Both the position numbers and the translations under genes were made by a program. A stretch of 64,000 nt of DNA, taken from contig JAGAKE010000002.1 in the NCBI GenBank assembly GCA_017625775.1, positions 1 to 64,000 on the forward strand. Direction: 5' to 3'. Shown here one piece after another: positions 36,991 through 45,459 of the stretch. The notes beneath the pieces were generated by a model. That model searched no databases. It saw only the letters and a program-made list of their open reading frames with translations, and was not told the origin of the DNA. Within the stretch, counting starts at the first letter, position 1. Each line of letters opens with the position of its first letter. The stretch is from Fibrobacteraceae bacterium (GTDB lineage Bacteria; Fibrobacterota; Fibrobacteria; Fibrobacterales; Fibrobacteraceae).

Positions 36991-38403
36991 ATGCGTGTTT
37001 TGTTGGCTGATTCGGACAAGGCGTTTGTTCGTTCCATATTAGATGCGTGGCAATTACCCCTAATTGTTCCGCAAGCGATTTATTCAGAAAAAGATCTAGT
37101 GGCGGCGATTAAACAGTCGCCAGTGGATATGGCTTTTATTCATGTTCGTTTACTATCTCATGATGGGATGGATGTTGTTTCTTTTTTAAAGCAACGTTAT
37201 CCTGCAGCAGAAATAGTGGCACTAGCCGATTCTTCTGATCATTCCATTTCTTATAATTTAAGAAGTTTAGGAATTGAAAAGTGTTTGCAAAAACCGATCG
37301 CAGCGTCTGATTTGGAAGATCTTGTGCGACGTTGTCAGCAACAGCAAAAAGATTTTTCAACATACCGTTTAATGGAAGATCAGGTCTTGAATTCCTTGTT
37401 AGGGGATTCTTCAGACATGCAGAAAATTTTAAAAACGGTTTACAAAATAGCTCCCACAACTAGTACGGTTTTAATTACTGGTGAATCGGGTTCGGGAAAG
37501 GAATTTTTGGCAAATGTTGTGCATCGTTTGAGTTTGAGAGCGAAGCAGCCTTTTGTTCCGGTAAACTGTGGAGCCATTCCTGAAAGTATTGTTGAAAGCG
37601 AATTATTCGGTAGTCGAAAAGGTTCTTATACTGGCGCAATCGCCGATAAGAAGGGTTTGTTTGAGGCCGCAGAAGGTGGAACATTATTTTTAGATGAAGT
37701 GGGTGAATTGTCTCCGGCAACGCAGGTTAAGTTGTTGCGCTTTTTGCAAAACAAAGAAATTAGACGAGTCGGTGATTCAGAAAATCGTTATTTAGATGTT
37801 CGAGTGATTGCCGCTACTAATCGGGATTTACACCAGGCGATGTTAGAAGGAAAGTTCCGAGAAGATCTTTACTATCGTTTGAACACTTTCCAATTACATT
37901 TACCTCCTTTGCGAGAACGCAAAAGTGTGATTCCGAATTTGGTTTCTTACTTTATCATTAAGTACAAAAAAGAGCATGATAAAGAAATTACCGGATTAGA
38001 CCAAGCTGCGCAAATGGCTTTAGCTGCTTACCATTATCCCGGCAATATTCGTGAATTAGAAAATATTATGGAACATGCGATTGTTCTTTCAGAGGGTGGA
38101 ATTATTCGTTTAGAAGATTTGCCCGAACAAGTGCAGAAGGGGAGTGTTCCTTCTAAGACGATGTTGCTTTCTATGCAAGAAAAAGAAGTTTCTTCTTCAC
38201 TTCCTGTATTGACTACTCCAATTTCTCAAACTCCAGATAATATTATTACGCTGAGTGAACTAGAACGTCAATATATTATTTATGCCTTAACTACTTTGAA
38301 AGACAAAAATTTAAATGATATTGCAAGCGTGTTAGGTATTAGTAGGACAACGCTTTGGCGAAAAATCAAAGAAAATAATATTCAATACACTGAAAACTCT
38401 TGA
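36991..38403 (+). CDS. NtrC-family sigma-54 activator with degenerate receiver
   Basis: A receiver-like domain (about 1-120), an AAA+ sigma-54 interaction domain (about 135-370) and a Fis-type HTH (LNDIASVLGISRTTLWRKI) are present. The receiver keeps Asp7, Asp9 and Lys in LQKPI, but the phospho-acceptor position is His51 (MAFIHVRLLSHDG). The AAA+ part has Walker A GESGSGKE and Walker B GGTLFLDEVGEL; the sigma-54 contact loop reads GSYTGA instead of GAFTGA. It should activate sigma-54 promoters, probably under control other than direct phosphorylation. It follows the lone receiver by 3 bases. Confidence 0.93.
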   Translation: MRVLLADSDKAFVRSILDAWQLPLIVPQAIYSEKDLVAAIKQSPVDMAFIHVRLLSHDGMDVVSFLKQRYPAAEIVALADSSDHSISYNLRSLGIEKCLQKPIAASDLEDLVRRCQQQQKDFSTYRLMEDQVLNSLLGDSSDMQKILKTVYKIAPTTSTVLITGESGSGKEFLANVVHRLSLRAKQPFVPVNCGAIPESIVESELFGSRKGSYTGAIADKKGLFEAAEGGTLFLDEVGELSPATQVKLLRFLQNKEIRRVGDSENRYLDVRVIAATNRDLHQAMLEGKFREDLYYRLNTFQLHLPPLRERKSVIPNLVSYFIIKYKKEHDKEITGLDQAAQMALAAYHYPGNIRELENIMEHAIVLSEGGIIRLEDLPEQVQKGSVPSKTMLLSMQEKEVSSSLPVLTTPISQTPDNIITLSELERQYIIYALTTLKDKNLNDIASVLGISRTTLWRKIKENNIQYTENS

Positions 38404-38407
38404 AAAA

Positions 38408-38444
38408 AAAAGTCTCGAAGGTTTTATAAACCTTCGGGACTTTT
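38408..38444 (+). terminator. Intrinsic terminator after the sigma-54 activator operon
   Basis: AAAAGTCTCGAAGGTTT pairs with AAACCTTCGGGACTTTT across a 3-base loop, with one T-G pair. Its core resembles the hairpin at 43008-43044. Confidence 0.8.
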
Positions 38445-38456
38445 GAATTTAAATGA

Positions 38457-38483
38457 AAATGAGACCTTATTCAGATCTCATTT
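38457..38483 (-). terminator. Probable terminator of the repeat-protein gene (minus strand)
   Basis: AAATGAGA and TCTCATTT form an 8-bp stem around 11 bases. On the minus strand it is followed by TTCATTT, 25 bases downstream of the stop at 38509. Confidence 0.5.
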
Positions 38484-38508
38484 AAGCCGACTTTTTTGAT
38501 GATTTAAA

Positions 38509-39372
38509 TTAATCTTTTCCTGTGAAGATAATTGCAATCGTTGCGGCTACGAATAGAACAGAAACCACTAAGAATTCCCAAGGATTTTCCATAATGTTTT
38601 TGCCTGCGGTAACAGAAATTTCACGAGGAGCAGTTTCTTCTTTAGCAGGAGCTTCTTCGGCAGGAGTTGCTTCTGCAACTTTAGCTGTGTCTGCTGCTGG
38701 AACGGCTTGGGCGGAATCGGTTTGAGCTGTTGCAGTTGGTTCAAGAACTTCTTTTGCAGAATCCGCTGGAGCTGCTTCTGCAACTTTGGCGGAATCCGTT
38801 GCTGGAACTGTTTGTGCTGAATCTGCTGCAGCGACTGGAGCAACGGAATCAGCAGGAGTAGCAGCGACTGCTTGAGCTGGTTCTGCAGTTTTTGTGGAAT
38901 CAGTTGCAGGAACCACTTCTGCGGTTTTTGAAGAATCTGCTGTTTGAACAGGAGCAGCAGCTTGTTCGGCAGGTTTTACTTCTTCTTTAACAGGGGCGGC
39001 AGCTTGTTCAGCTGGCTTTACTTCTTCTTTAGCAGGAGCCGCAGCTTGTTCAGCAGGTTTTACTTCTTCTTTAGCAGGGGCTGCAGCTTGTTCAGCAGGT
39101 TTTACTTCTTCTTTAGCAGGAGCCGCAGCTTGTTCAGCAGGTTTTACTTCTTCTTTAGCAGGAGCCGCAGCTTGTTTAGCAGGTTTAGCTTCTTCTTTAG
39201 CAGGAGCAGCAGCTTGTTCAACTGGTTTAGCTTCTTTTTTTGCTGGAGCAACCTGTTCTGTGGCTTTAGCTGGAGCAGCTGCTTTTGTTTCAGCTGGTGC
39301 TTGAGCAGCATTTTGAGCGAATGCTGAAATAGAAACAAAAGCAATGGCGCTAATCAATTTTTTCAAGTTCAT
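38509..39372 (-). CDS. Secreted Ala/Pro/Lys/Glu repeat protein with C-terminal membrane anchor
   Basis: After a signal peptide (about 1-19) comes a low-complexity body. Residues 42-139 are seven tandem 14-residue units close to APAKEEVKPAEQAA. A second zone (about 140-255) repeats looser units with 'ATDSAK' and 'AADSAQTVPA'. The last 20 residues are hydrophobic (FLVVSVLFVAATIAIIFTGKD), a probable membrane anchor. The charge pattern (KEE/KP) recalls extended spacers such as that of TonB. No enzymatic domain is seen. It could be a periplasm-spanning linker; its function is unknown. Repeat number may vary between strains. Confidence 0.75.
   Translation of the reverse strand: MNLKKLISAIAFVSISAFAQNAAQAPAETKAAAPAKATEQVAPAKKEAKPVEQAAAPAKEEAKPAKQAAAPAKEEVKPAEQAAAPAKEEVKPAEQAAAPAKEEVKPAEQAAAPAKEEVKPAEQAAAPVKEEVKPAEQAAAPVQTADSSKTAEVVPATDSTKTAEPAQAVAATPADSVAPVAAADSAQTVPATDSAKVAEAAPADSAKEVLEPTATAQTDSAQAVPAADTAKVAEATPAEEAPAKEETAPREISVTAGKNIMENPWEFLVVSVLFVAATIAIIFTGKD
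38956..39249 (-). repeat. Seven 42-bp in-frame tandem repeats
   Basis: The DNA encoding residues 42-139 of the repeat protein is seven head-to-tail 42-bp units. The four central units encode the same 14 residues and differ only at a few third positions, while the outer units have diverged. This points to slippage or unequal recombination. Confidence 0.85.
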
Positions 39373-39543
39373 AAGTCTCCTTATCCTATATCAAAGTTTA
39401 TCTGCTTGAAAAATACTTTTTCTTAAGGAAAAAGGATATTCCTTTTTTTGAAAAAACGAAAAAAGTTTCAGAAAAAGCAAAGATTGTTTCAAAAAGTCGA
39501 AAAAAAAGAGTAATTTTCGGGTATCACTAACGAAGAGGTTATC

Positions 39544-41181
39544 ATGGCGTTTCAATACGAACCAACCGTCCAGCACGGTAAAGACACTACAGAATACGTA
39601 AATCTTGGAAAAGAAGGCGTTTCTGTAACAGAATTTGAAGGAAAAAAGATTCTTAAAGTTGCTCCAGAAGCTTTGACTAAATTGGCTCAAGCTGCTTTTG
39701 AGGAAGTAAGCTTTCGCCTTCGCCCAGCACATACGCAGAAGGTTGCAAAAATTTTGCAAGATCCAGAAGCGAGTGACAACGATAAATTTGTAGCACTTAC
39801 TCTTTTAAAAAATGCTTGTGTGGCAGCTAAAGGTGTTTTGCCATTCTGTCAAGATACAGGAACAGCTATTTGCGTTTGCCATAAAGGCCAGCAAGTCTGG
39901 ACCGGCTGCGATGATTTTAAAGCTATTTCTGAAGGTATTTATAATGCCTATACTACTAAGAATTTGCGGTATAGTCAGATTGCTCCATTGACCATGTACG
40001 AAGAAAAAAATACGGCTTGCAATTTGCCGGCTCAAATTGATGTGCATGCAGAAGAAGGCGATGAAATGAAATTTTTGTTTGTCGCAAAAGGTGGTGGGTC
40101 TGCCAATAAGACTTATTATTGGCCAATGACAAAAGCATTGTTAAATCCAAAGTCATTAGAAAAATTTATTACTGAAAAAGTTAAAACTTTAGGTACGGCA
40201 GCATGCCCTCCATACCATTTGGCGATTGTGATTGGTGGAACTAGCGCTGAAATGAATACTCATACAGTAAAACTTGCTAGTTGTGGTTATTATGATGATT
40301 TGCCAACTTCAGGTTCTGAAGGCGGTCGTATGTTCCGCGATTTAGAAATGGAAGAAAAGGTTTTGCATATTTGCCAAAATACTGGAATAGGCGCTCAATT
40401 TGGAGGAAAATATTTTGTTCATGATGTCCGCGTGATTCGCGCTCCTCGTCATGCAGCTAGTTGCCCTGTTTCTATTGGGGTTAGCTGTTCGGCAGATAGA
40501 AATATCAAGGCAAAAATTGATGAAAATGGTCTTTGGCTTGAAAAGATGGAACATAATCCAGAACAATATTTGCCAGAAGGAAACGCTGTTAATATGGCGC
40601 CAGCTGTAGAAATTGATTTGGACAAACCTATGAAAGAAGTTTTGGCAGAACTTTCAAAGTATCCAGTAAAAACTCGTTTGAATTTGAAAGGTACTATGAT
40701 TGTGGCTCGCGATATGGCTCACGCGAAGATTGCTGAAATTTTTGAAAAACAAGCAAAAGGAGAAGAACTTTCTGCTGAAGAAAATACAGTTTTAGAAGTT
40801 GTTCGCAATCACCCGATTTATTATGCTGGTCCGGCAAAAACACCAGAAGGAATGCCTACAGGAAGTTTTGGTCCTACAACTGCTGGTCGTATGGATCCAT
40901 ACGTGATGGATTTCCAAAGTAAAGGCGCTTCTATGATTATGGTTGCTAAAGGAAACCGAAGCCAAGATGTAACTGACGCTTGCCATAAATATGGTGGGTT
41001 CTACCTTGGTTCTATTGGAGGTCCTGCTGCTATTCTTGCTGAACAAAACATTTTGTCAAATGATATAGTAGCGTTCCCAGAACTTGGAATGGAAGCTATT
41101 CGAAAGATTACGATTAAAGATTTCCCAGCCTTTATTCTTGTAGATGATAAGGGAAATGACTTCTTTAAGGAACTGCTTTAA
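39544..41181 (+). CDS. fumA: Fumarate hydratase, class I (iron-sulfur type)
   Basis: This enzyme interconverts fumarate and malate in the cytosol. The 545 residues comprise the two-domain class I fumarase. The three cluster Cys are at C102 (FCQDTGTA), C221 (ACPPYH) and C315 (SCSADRN), with the same mutual spacing as in E. coli FumA. The C-terminal domain has [12 protein letters not shown] and [13 protein letters not shown]. In an anaerobic succinate producer it would work from malate to fumarate, ahead of fumarate reductase. The cluster makes it oxygen-sensitive. AAGAGG lies upstream; two strong hairpins follow the gene. Confidence 0.95.
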   Translation: MAFQYEPTVQHGKDTTEYVNLGKEGVSVTEFEGKKILKVAPEALTKLAQAAFEEVSFRLRPAHTQKVAKILQDPEASDNDKFVALTLLKNACVAAKGVLPFCQDTGTAICVCHKGQQVWTGCDDFKAISEGIYNAYTTKNLRYSQIAPLTMYEEKNTACNLPAQIDVHAEEGDEMKFLFVAKGGGSANKTYYWPMTKALLNPKSLEKFITEKVKTLGTAACPPYHLAIVIGGTSAEMNTHTVKLASCGYYDDLPTSGSEGGRMFRDLEMEEKVLHICQNTGIGAQFGGKYFVHDVRVIRAPRHAASCPVSIGVSCSADRNIKAKIDENGLWLEKMEHNPEQYLPEGNAVNMAPAVEIDLDKPMKEVLAELSKYPVKTRLNLKGTMIVARDMAHAKIAEIFEKQAKGEELSAEENTVLEVVRNHPIYYAGPAKTPEGMPTGSFGPTTAGRMDPYVMDFQSKGASMIMVAKGNRSQDVTDACHKYGGFYLGSIGGPAAILAEQNILSNDIVAFPELGMEAIRKITIKDFPAFILVDDKGNDFFKELL

Positions 41182-41216
41182 GATTCGTAATTTTTCTGTT
41201 TTTTGAAACCATAATG

Positions 41217-41252
41217 AATATTCCTAGAATTTTATTCTAGGAATATTTTTAT
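41217..41252 (+). terminator. Intrinsic terminator after fumarase
   Basis: AATATTCCTAGAAT, loop TTT, ATTCTAGGAATATT form a perfect 14-bp stem followed by TTTAT. It directly abuts the next hairpin. Confidence 0.8.
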
Positions 41253-41294
41253 TTAAACCACAAAGCGCGCCATAGGCGCGCTTTGTGGTTTAAA
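41252..41294. terminator. Perfect 20-bp stem, 3-base loop hairpin between convergent genes
   Basis: The arms 41252-41271 and 41275-41294 are perfectly complementary over 20 bp around loop ATA. The inner part is GC-rich (AAGCGCGCC) and the outer part AT-rich. On the minus strand it stands 18 bases after the xylanase stop and its outer arm supplies AAAs and Ts, so it can terminate both genes. It is unusually long and perfect for a terminator. Confidence 0.7.
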
Positions 41295-41312
41295 ATTATC
41301 GTTAATTTTTAA

Positions 41313-42845
41313 TTAACGAGAAACTTTTACTTTTTGAATCAAAGAACCTTGTTTAACAATATAAAGCCCCGTTTTTTGGAACTTGTTAAAGAGAGCATCT
41401 GAAATAGAAGACCCATTTACAACATCTACCTGACCAAGAGAACGTCCTTGCATATCAAACACTTGATAAGTTTTACCAACAGCATTCAAGCGAAGTGTTG
41501 TGGCAATTGCAGAAGGATCTTCTGCTGGAGGTGTATAACCAGGCAAAGTGAATTTAACATAGTCTAAGTTTGTATTTGCTGTAGCGATAGTGACGCGAAG
41601 AACATGTTCGCCAGCAGTCAAAGAAGCTTTGCCTGTTGCTGATTCATAAGCATTCCAATCGTCAGCAGTTCCAGTAAATGGTAAGGAAACAAGAGCCTTG
41701 CCGTCTAAAGCTAGTTCTACAGTGCCAGATCCAGAACCGTTAGAAACGTAAGCTTCAATATCATATTCGCCGGATTCAAGAACATCTACGGTGTATTCAA
41801 CCCATTCATTTGCAGCTGTATAGCCAAGGCATGCCCCATTTCCACAGCCTACAATATCAATAAAGTAATCTTCTCCGCGGTAATCAAGTCCATCACTACC
41901 AGAAGAACCTGTAGCGCCAGCGTAAGAAACACCTTCATTTCCTTCATCAAAGTTTTCTGCTTCAATTGTTCCAGGAATTTTTGCTTTAACACCATTATAT
42001 GGCTGGCGAGGAATATCTTTTGGAGGAACTATTTCAGATGGCGTTCCATTATCGCTCATGTTAAAGTATGTGTAATCTACGGAACCAGAAGCATTTCCGC
42101 CAGCTTCGTTCATGAGCATTACTTCAGTTACTTTACCAAATTTTAATGTAGCACTACCACCACCTTTTGAACCTTTAAGGGTTTCTGTTTGCCCCGTAAA
42201 GATTTCCTCCCATTTTTTGAAGTGAGCAGAAATATCTATATGTCCACATTGACGAGGAGTTTGGCGAACACTGAAAATTTGCAAAAATGTAGAAGTACCT
42301 GTTTTAGAAGGTTCTTCTTGGCGAAGGAAAGCATGGATTGTGTATTTAGCTCCATCCACCGTAATTTCACCAAATTGGTCTCCAATGTATTGTGTATTTG
42401 GCTTACTATACCAGTCATCAACAATGTAGTATTCAACTTGCGGATTTACTGTCCATCCATAAACACCGATATAGCCATAGCCAGCTGATTGACTTTGTTT
42501 GGTGTACTTGTAATCTACTGTGAAATGATAATCATTGTGATCAATACCTGGTCCATTATCTCCATAGCGATAACCAACACGAGCTAGAAAGTCGTTACTG
42601 CCACTCCACTGAGCTTTGAAAGTGCCATTGTTATAATAGGTCATGGAATTGTTTCCGCCATCATACCAAATTTCAAACCCCCAAGGAGTTCCGCTAATAG
42701 AACCAGTTTGATTATTGGTAATGGTGGTCCCGTTTCCTGTATGCCCCATGGTTTCAGTGCAGGCATCTACTTGAGCATACGAAGAAATAGCTAACCCAAG
42801 AATAATGGATAAGCTGAATTTTAAAGAGTTGGAATGATGAGTCAT
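41313..42845 (-). CDS. GH11 endo-xylanase with CBM6 and C-terminal sorting-type domain
   Basis: This secreted enzyme would cut beta-1,4-xylan. A signal peptide (about 1-24) is followed by a GH11 jelly-roll (about 28-265) with nucleophile Glu138 in VEYYIVDDW and acid/base Glu247 in LMNEAGGNASGS. A CBM6 follows (about 288-425; GTIEAENFDEGNEGVSY, NEWVEYTVDV, LDYVKF). The last 70 residues (YQVFDMQGRSLG, GLYIVKQGSLIQKVKVSR) look like a type IX secretion C-terminal domain. I chose ATG 42845: AAGGAG is 6 bases upstream and the signal peptide starts there. An ATG at 42956 would add 37 residues without a leader. Confidence 0.93.
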   Translation of the reverse strand: MTHHSNSLKFSLSIILGLAISSYAQVDACTETMGHTGNGTTITNNQTGSISGTPWGFEIWYDGGNNSMTYYNNGTFKAQWSGSNDFLARVGYRYGDNGPGIDHNDYHFTVDYKYTKQSQSAGYGYIGVYGWTVNPQVEYYIVDDWYSKPNTQYIGDQFGEITVDGAKYTIHAFLRQEEPSKTGTSTFLQIFSVRQTPRQCGHIDISAHFKKWEEIFTGQTETLKGSKGGGSATLKFGKVTEVMLMNEAGGNASGSVDYTYFNMSDNGTPSEIVPPKDIPRQPYNGVKAKIPGTIEAENFDEGNEGVSYAGATGSSGSDGLDYRGEDYFIDIVGCGNGACLGYTAANEWVEYTVDVLESGEYDIEAYVSNGSGSGTVELALDGKALVSLPFTGTADDWNAYESATGKASLTAGEHVLRVTIATANTNLDYVKFTLPGYTPPAEDPSAIATTLRLNAVGKTYQVFDMQGRSLGQVDVVNGSSISDALFNKFQKTGLYIVKQGSLIQKVKVSR

Positions 42846-42894
42846 ATTTGCTCCTTGAAGTGTAACTTCAGAGTGCGTTAAGTTCATTTCAAGT

Positions 42895-42956
42895 AATATA
42901 TATGTTTTTTTCTTAGAGTGTAACAAAAAAATATTCTTTGTTATGTTTTTGTGCAA
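42895..42956 (-). promoter_or_regulatory. Tandem candidate sigma-70 promoters for the xylanase gene
   Basis: On the minus strand, TTGCAC (42956-42951) is followed after 17 bases by TATTTT (42933-42928). Five bases further on, TTACAC (42923-42918) is followed after 17 bases by TATATT (42900-42895). A small stem (TGAAGT/ACTTCA, 3-base loop) ends right at the AAGGAG site and could affect translation. Confidence 0.45.
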
Positions 42957-43007
42957 ATTAAGGGGTTTAGAAACTTTAAATTTTTAGAATATATGGTTTT
43001 ACTATAA

Positions 43008-43044
43008 AAATAGTCCCGAAGGTTAAAAACCTTCGGGACTATTT
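43008..43044 (-). terminator. Intrinsic terminator after the GH26 gene (minus strand)
   Basis: A perfect 17-bp stem (arms 43008-43024 and 43028-43044, core GTCCCGAAGGTT) has a 3-base loop and is followed on the minus strand by TTATAG after the terminal T run. It is 32 bases past the stop at 43077. Confidence 0.85.
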
Positions 43045-43076
43045 ATTTATCCGAATAGGAAAATTATCAATTATTG

Positions 43077-45368
43077 TTATTTAACAATAATTGGCTTTGT
43101 GGCTTGGAAATTTTTTCCTTTGACTCGAACAATATAGAAGCCTCTTTGGATATTAGAAATATCAAAAGAATGAGTGCCTGCTGAAAGAGATCCAGAGTGT
43201 AGAGTGTTCATTCGAGCGCCATTAGTTCCAATTAATTCAACTTTATAATATCCAGCTTGATTAGTTTGGAATTGAAGTGATGAATTTGAATAAGTTAGAG
43301 CAGAATTCCAATTAGGTTTGATTGTACTGATTTTTGCTGATTCGCCGTTTTCCTTGACCAATTGAATCGTTTTTACATCTGCGGCACTTTGTTCTGAAGT
43401 AGCAAACAATTCCTTGTTAGAATCAAAGCGGGAAATGGTAATGCCGTTGTCTGTGACCATATTATCAAAGGTAACGTTTCCGCTGAAACCAACTGCAGAA
43501 GCCATTAAAGTAACAGAGAAAATGTTGTCTAAATCGGTGGGGAAAGTGTTTCCATTTTCATCAGTGTATTCAGTAATATCAAATTCGCAAGTAGCAGAAG
43601 CTCCATCGTTTAGCCAACAAGATGTAGTGTTAGACATTTCCCAAGTCCACTTATCATCAGTAGAGCCATCGCGTACAAAAGCTAAACCAACCCAAAGACC
43701 ACCATCGGCTCCACCAGAACCATTGTTGGTAATTTCTACAGAGATTGTTTTTGCACCGGTCAAATCAGGAACTTTGGTGAATTCAATGTTTGCTCCGTTA
43801 TCGCCAAGTGTGTTATAAGTGACTTGCATAAGGTAATTTTCATACGTTTCAGAATTCTTTAGAGAATCAGCACCAAAAGTGGAAACTCTTGTGGCTGTAG
43901 GGCAAGTTTTAGAGAATGTATTTTTTTCTGAGTAATTATCCCAACCAGGCATTTCATCGAGCGTGATAATATATTCACTAGCCATGTTGGATTGCCAAAC
44001 ACTTTTAGCGGTTTGTTTTGTGATGTAACCGCCATTCCAGGATTCATACCAAGGCATCCACCAAGACCAAACAGCCCCCTCGTCTTGCATTTTCGTAACA
44101 TCAGGAATAGGACCGTTTTCGCTTAAAGCCAAAATCTTTGTAACGCCAAAGTTGTCTTTTAAACCATTAAAGGCAGCGTAGTTACTAGAATGGTCATCAG
44201 CATTATTGTAAATATCAATGCTAAGAATATCGTAGTGAGTTTCGCCAGGGTTCCAGCCAGTTTTAGCAGCGTCTTGAGGGTTGAATACCCAAATCAAGTT
44301 TTTAACGCCGTTATCAAAAACCATTCTTTCGTAAATGAGACGATAAAGAGCTGCAAATTGAGCGCCTGTATGCGTGCTCCACCAGAACCAAGCACCTCCA
44401 GATTCATGAATTGGACGGAAGATAGCGGCTATGCCTTCATTTTGTAAATCTAAGAATAGGGCTGCAACTTCATCAATATCTGAAACAATTGCCTTGTAAG
44501 TTGCAGAAAGAGTATCCCAAGAAGTGGTTCCAGAAACAAAAGCGTCTGTGAAGTCAAATGTTGTGTAATTCTCATTAGCACCCTTAACATAGAAAGCCAT
44601 TACAGAATCGCTAGGGTCATTCCAATGCCAAGTGAATGCAGGAATGCCTCCTTGTTTCCAAGTATCTTTAGCAAGGTTCATCACGGTTGTTGTATATTCT
44701 TTAAACCAAGATTCACCTGCGCTTAAACCAGTTGCGTTTAAAAGATCAAAGCCCACAAGTGCAGGGTATTTTCCACTTTGAGTGTAAACAATGGCAACGT
44801 CTTCATGGGCTTTAACTGAAGAAGAAGCATTGTCCATACTTCCAGTCATAGCACCAGAGATTGTTTTTGTACCAAAATTATTGGAAAGGAAGTTGTATAA
44901 TTTTTTAGCAGCTTCTGTAGCTTCTGGAGTAGTAGGAGCGTTACAAACGTCGAAGGCTTTTGGTTCGTATGTTGAAATGGTAATGTAATCTACGTCGATC
45001 CAGCCCCAGTTTTTAATAAGAGCGATGGTGTTTGAGCCTGCTTTTAAATTTACCATCATTGATATATCGGTAAATGAAGCCGTTTCAGAAAATTCTAAAG
45101 TACCTGCTTTAGTTCCATTAATCTGAATATCATTTTGCTTGGTAGTACCATAGTTGTTTTGATAATGAATGGAAAGCGTGTAAGCTCCAGCAGAAGCGAC
45201 ATTAACATTTTCAAAAGTAATGTTGCCTTCGTTCATTTTAACGTAGGAGCCACTTACAGTAGCATCAGTTGAAAGTGTGGCAGTTTCTGCCTCGTATTTT
45301 CCTAATTCTTCGGCAAAAGCCATAGAAGAAATAAGAAGTGCGGGTAAAAATAATTTTTGAATTTTCAT
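43077..45368 (-). CDS. GH26 beta-mannanase with N-terminal CBM and C-terminal sorting-type domain
   Basis: This secreted enzyme would hydrolyse beta-mannan. A signal peptide (about 1-19) precedes a CBM35/CBM6-like domain (about 20-135; LGKYEAETATL, GWIDVDYITI). The GH26 barrel (about 145-480) has acid/base Glu322 in FRPIHESGGAWFWW and nucleophile Glu417 in ALSENGP. A second beta-sandwich (about 495-655; CBM11-like by eye) follows. A tail (about 700-763; YYKVELIGTNGARM, RGFYIVRVKGKNF) resembles type IX C-terminal domains. AAAGGAG precedes the ATG. It lies downstream of a divergent SSS symporter gene. Confidence 0.93.
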   Translation of the reverse strand: MKIQKLFLPALLISSMAFAEELGKYEAETATLSTDATVSGSYVKMNEGNITFENVNVASAGAYTLSIHYQNNYGTTKQNDIQINGTKAGTLEFSETASFTDISMMVNLKAGSNTIALIKNWGWIDVDYITISTYEPKAFDVCNAPTTPEATEAAKKLYNFLSNNFGTKTISGAMTGSMDNASSSVKAHEDVAIVYTQSGKYPALVGFDLLNATGLSAGESWFKEYTTTVMNLAKDTWKQGGIPAFTWHWNDPSDSVMAFYVKGANENYTTFDFTDAFVSGTTSWDTLSATYKAIVSDIDEVAALFLDLQNEGIAAIFRPIHESGGAWFWWSTHTGAQFAALYRLIYERMVFDNGVKNLIWVFNPQDAAKTGWNPGETHYDILSIDIYNNADDHSSNYAAFNGLKDNFGVTKILALSENGPIPDVTKMQDEGAVWSWWMPWYESWNGGYITKQTAKSVWQSNMASEYIITLDEMPGWDNYSEKNTFSKTCPTATRVSTFGADSLKNSETYENYLMQVTYNTLGDNGANIEFTKVPDLTGAKTISVEITNNGSGGADGGLWVGLAFVRDGSTDDKWTWEMSNTTSCWLNDGASATCEFDITEYTDENGNTFPTDLDNIFSVTLMASAVGFSGNVTFDNMVTDNGITISRFDSNKELFATSEQSAADVKTIQLVKENGESAKISTIKPNWNSALTYSNSSLQFQTNQAGYYKVELIGTNGARMNTLHSGSLSAGTHSFDISNIQRGFYIVRVKGKNFQATKPIIVK

Positions 45369-45459
45369 AGGAACTCCTTTGATGTAGAAAAAATAATAAA
45401 AGACTTTCTTGGTTGAATGAAAAAAATTGGGAAGAAGAATCCGAATTGCTATCTTTTTT

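Noticed and set aside
38956..39249. Regular repeats that might be a CRISPR array
   Set aside because: The units are contiguous without unique spacers and encode an in-frame protein repeat; no cas genes are near.
38944..39327. Rightward open frame rich in Phe, Ser and Arg
   Set aside because: It is the antisense of the 42-bp coding repeats, so it stays open only because the repeats do.
42846..42956. Longer N-terminus for the GH11 xylanase
   Set aside because: The added 37 residues precede a normal signal peptide and overlap the candidate promoters; AAGGAG marks ATG 42845.
41313..43076. Hairpins flanking the GH11 gene as ends of an insertion sequence
   Set aside because: The flanking stems differ in sequence, there is no transposase, and both positions suit gene terminators.
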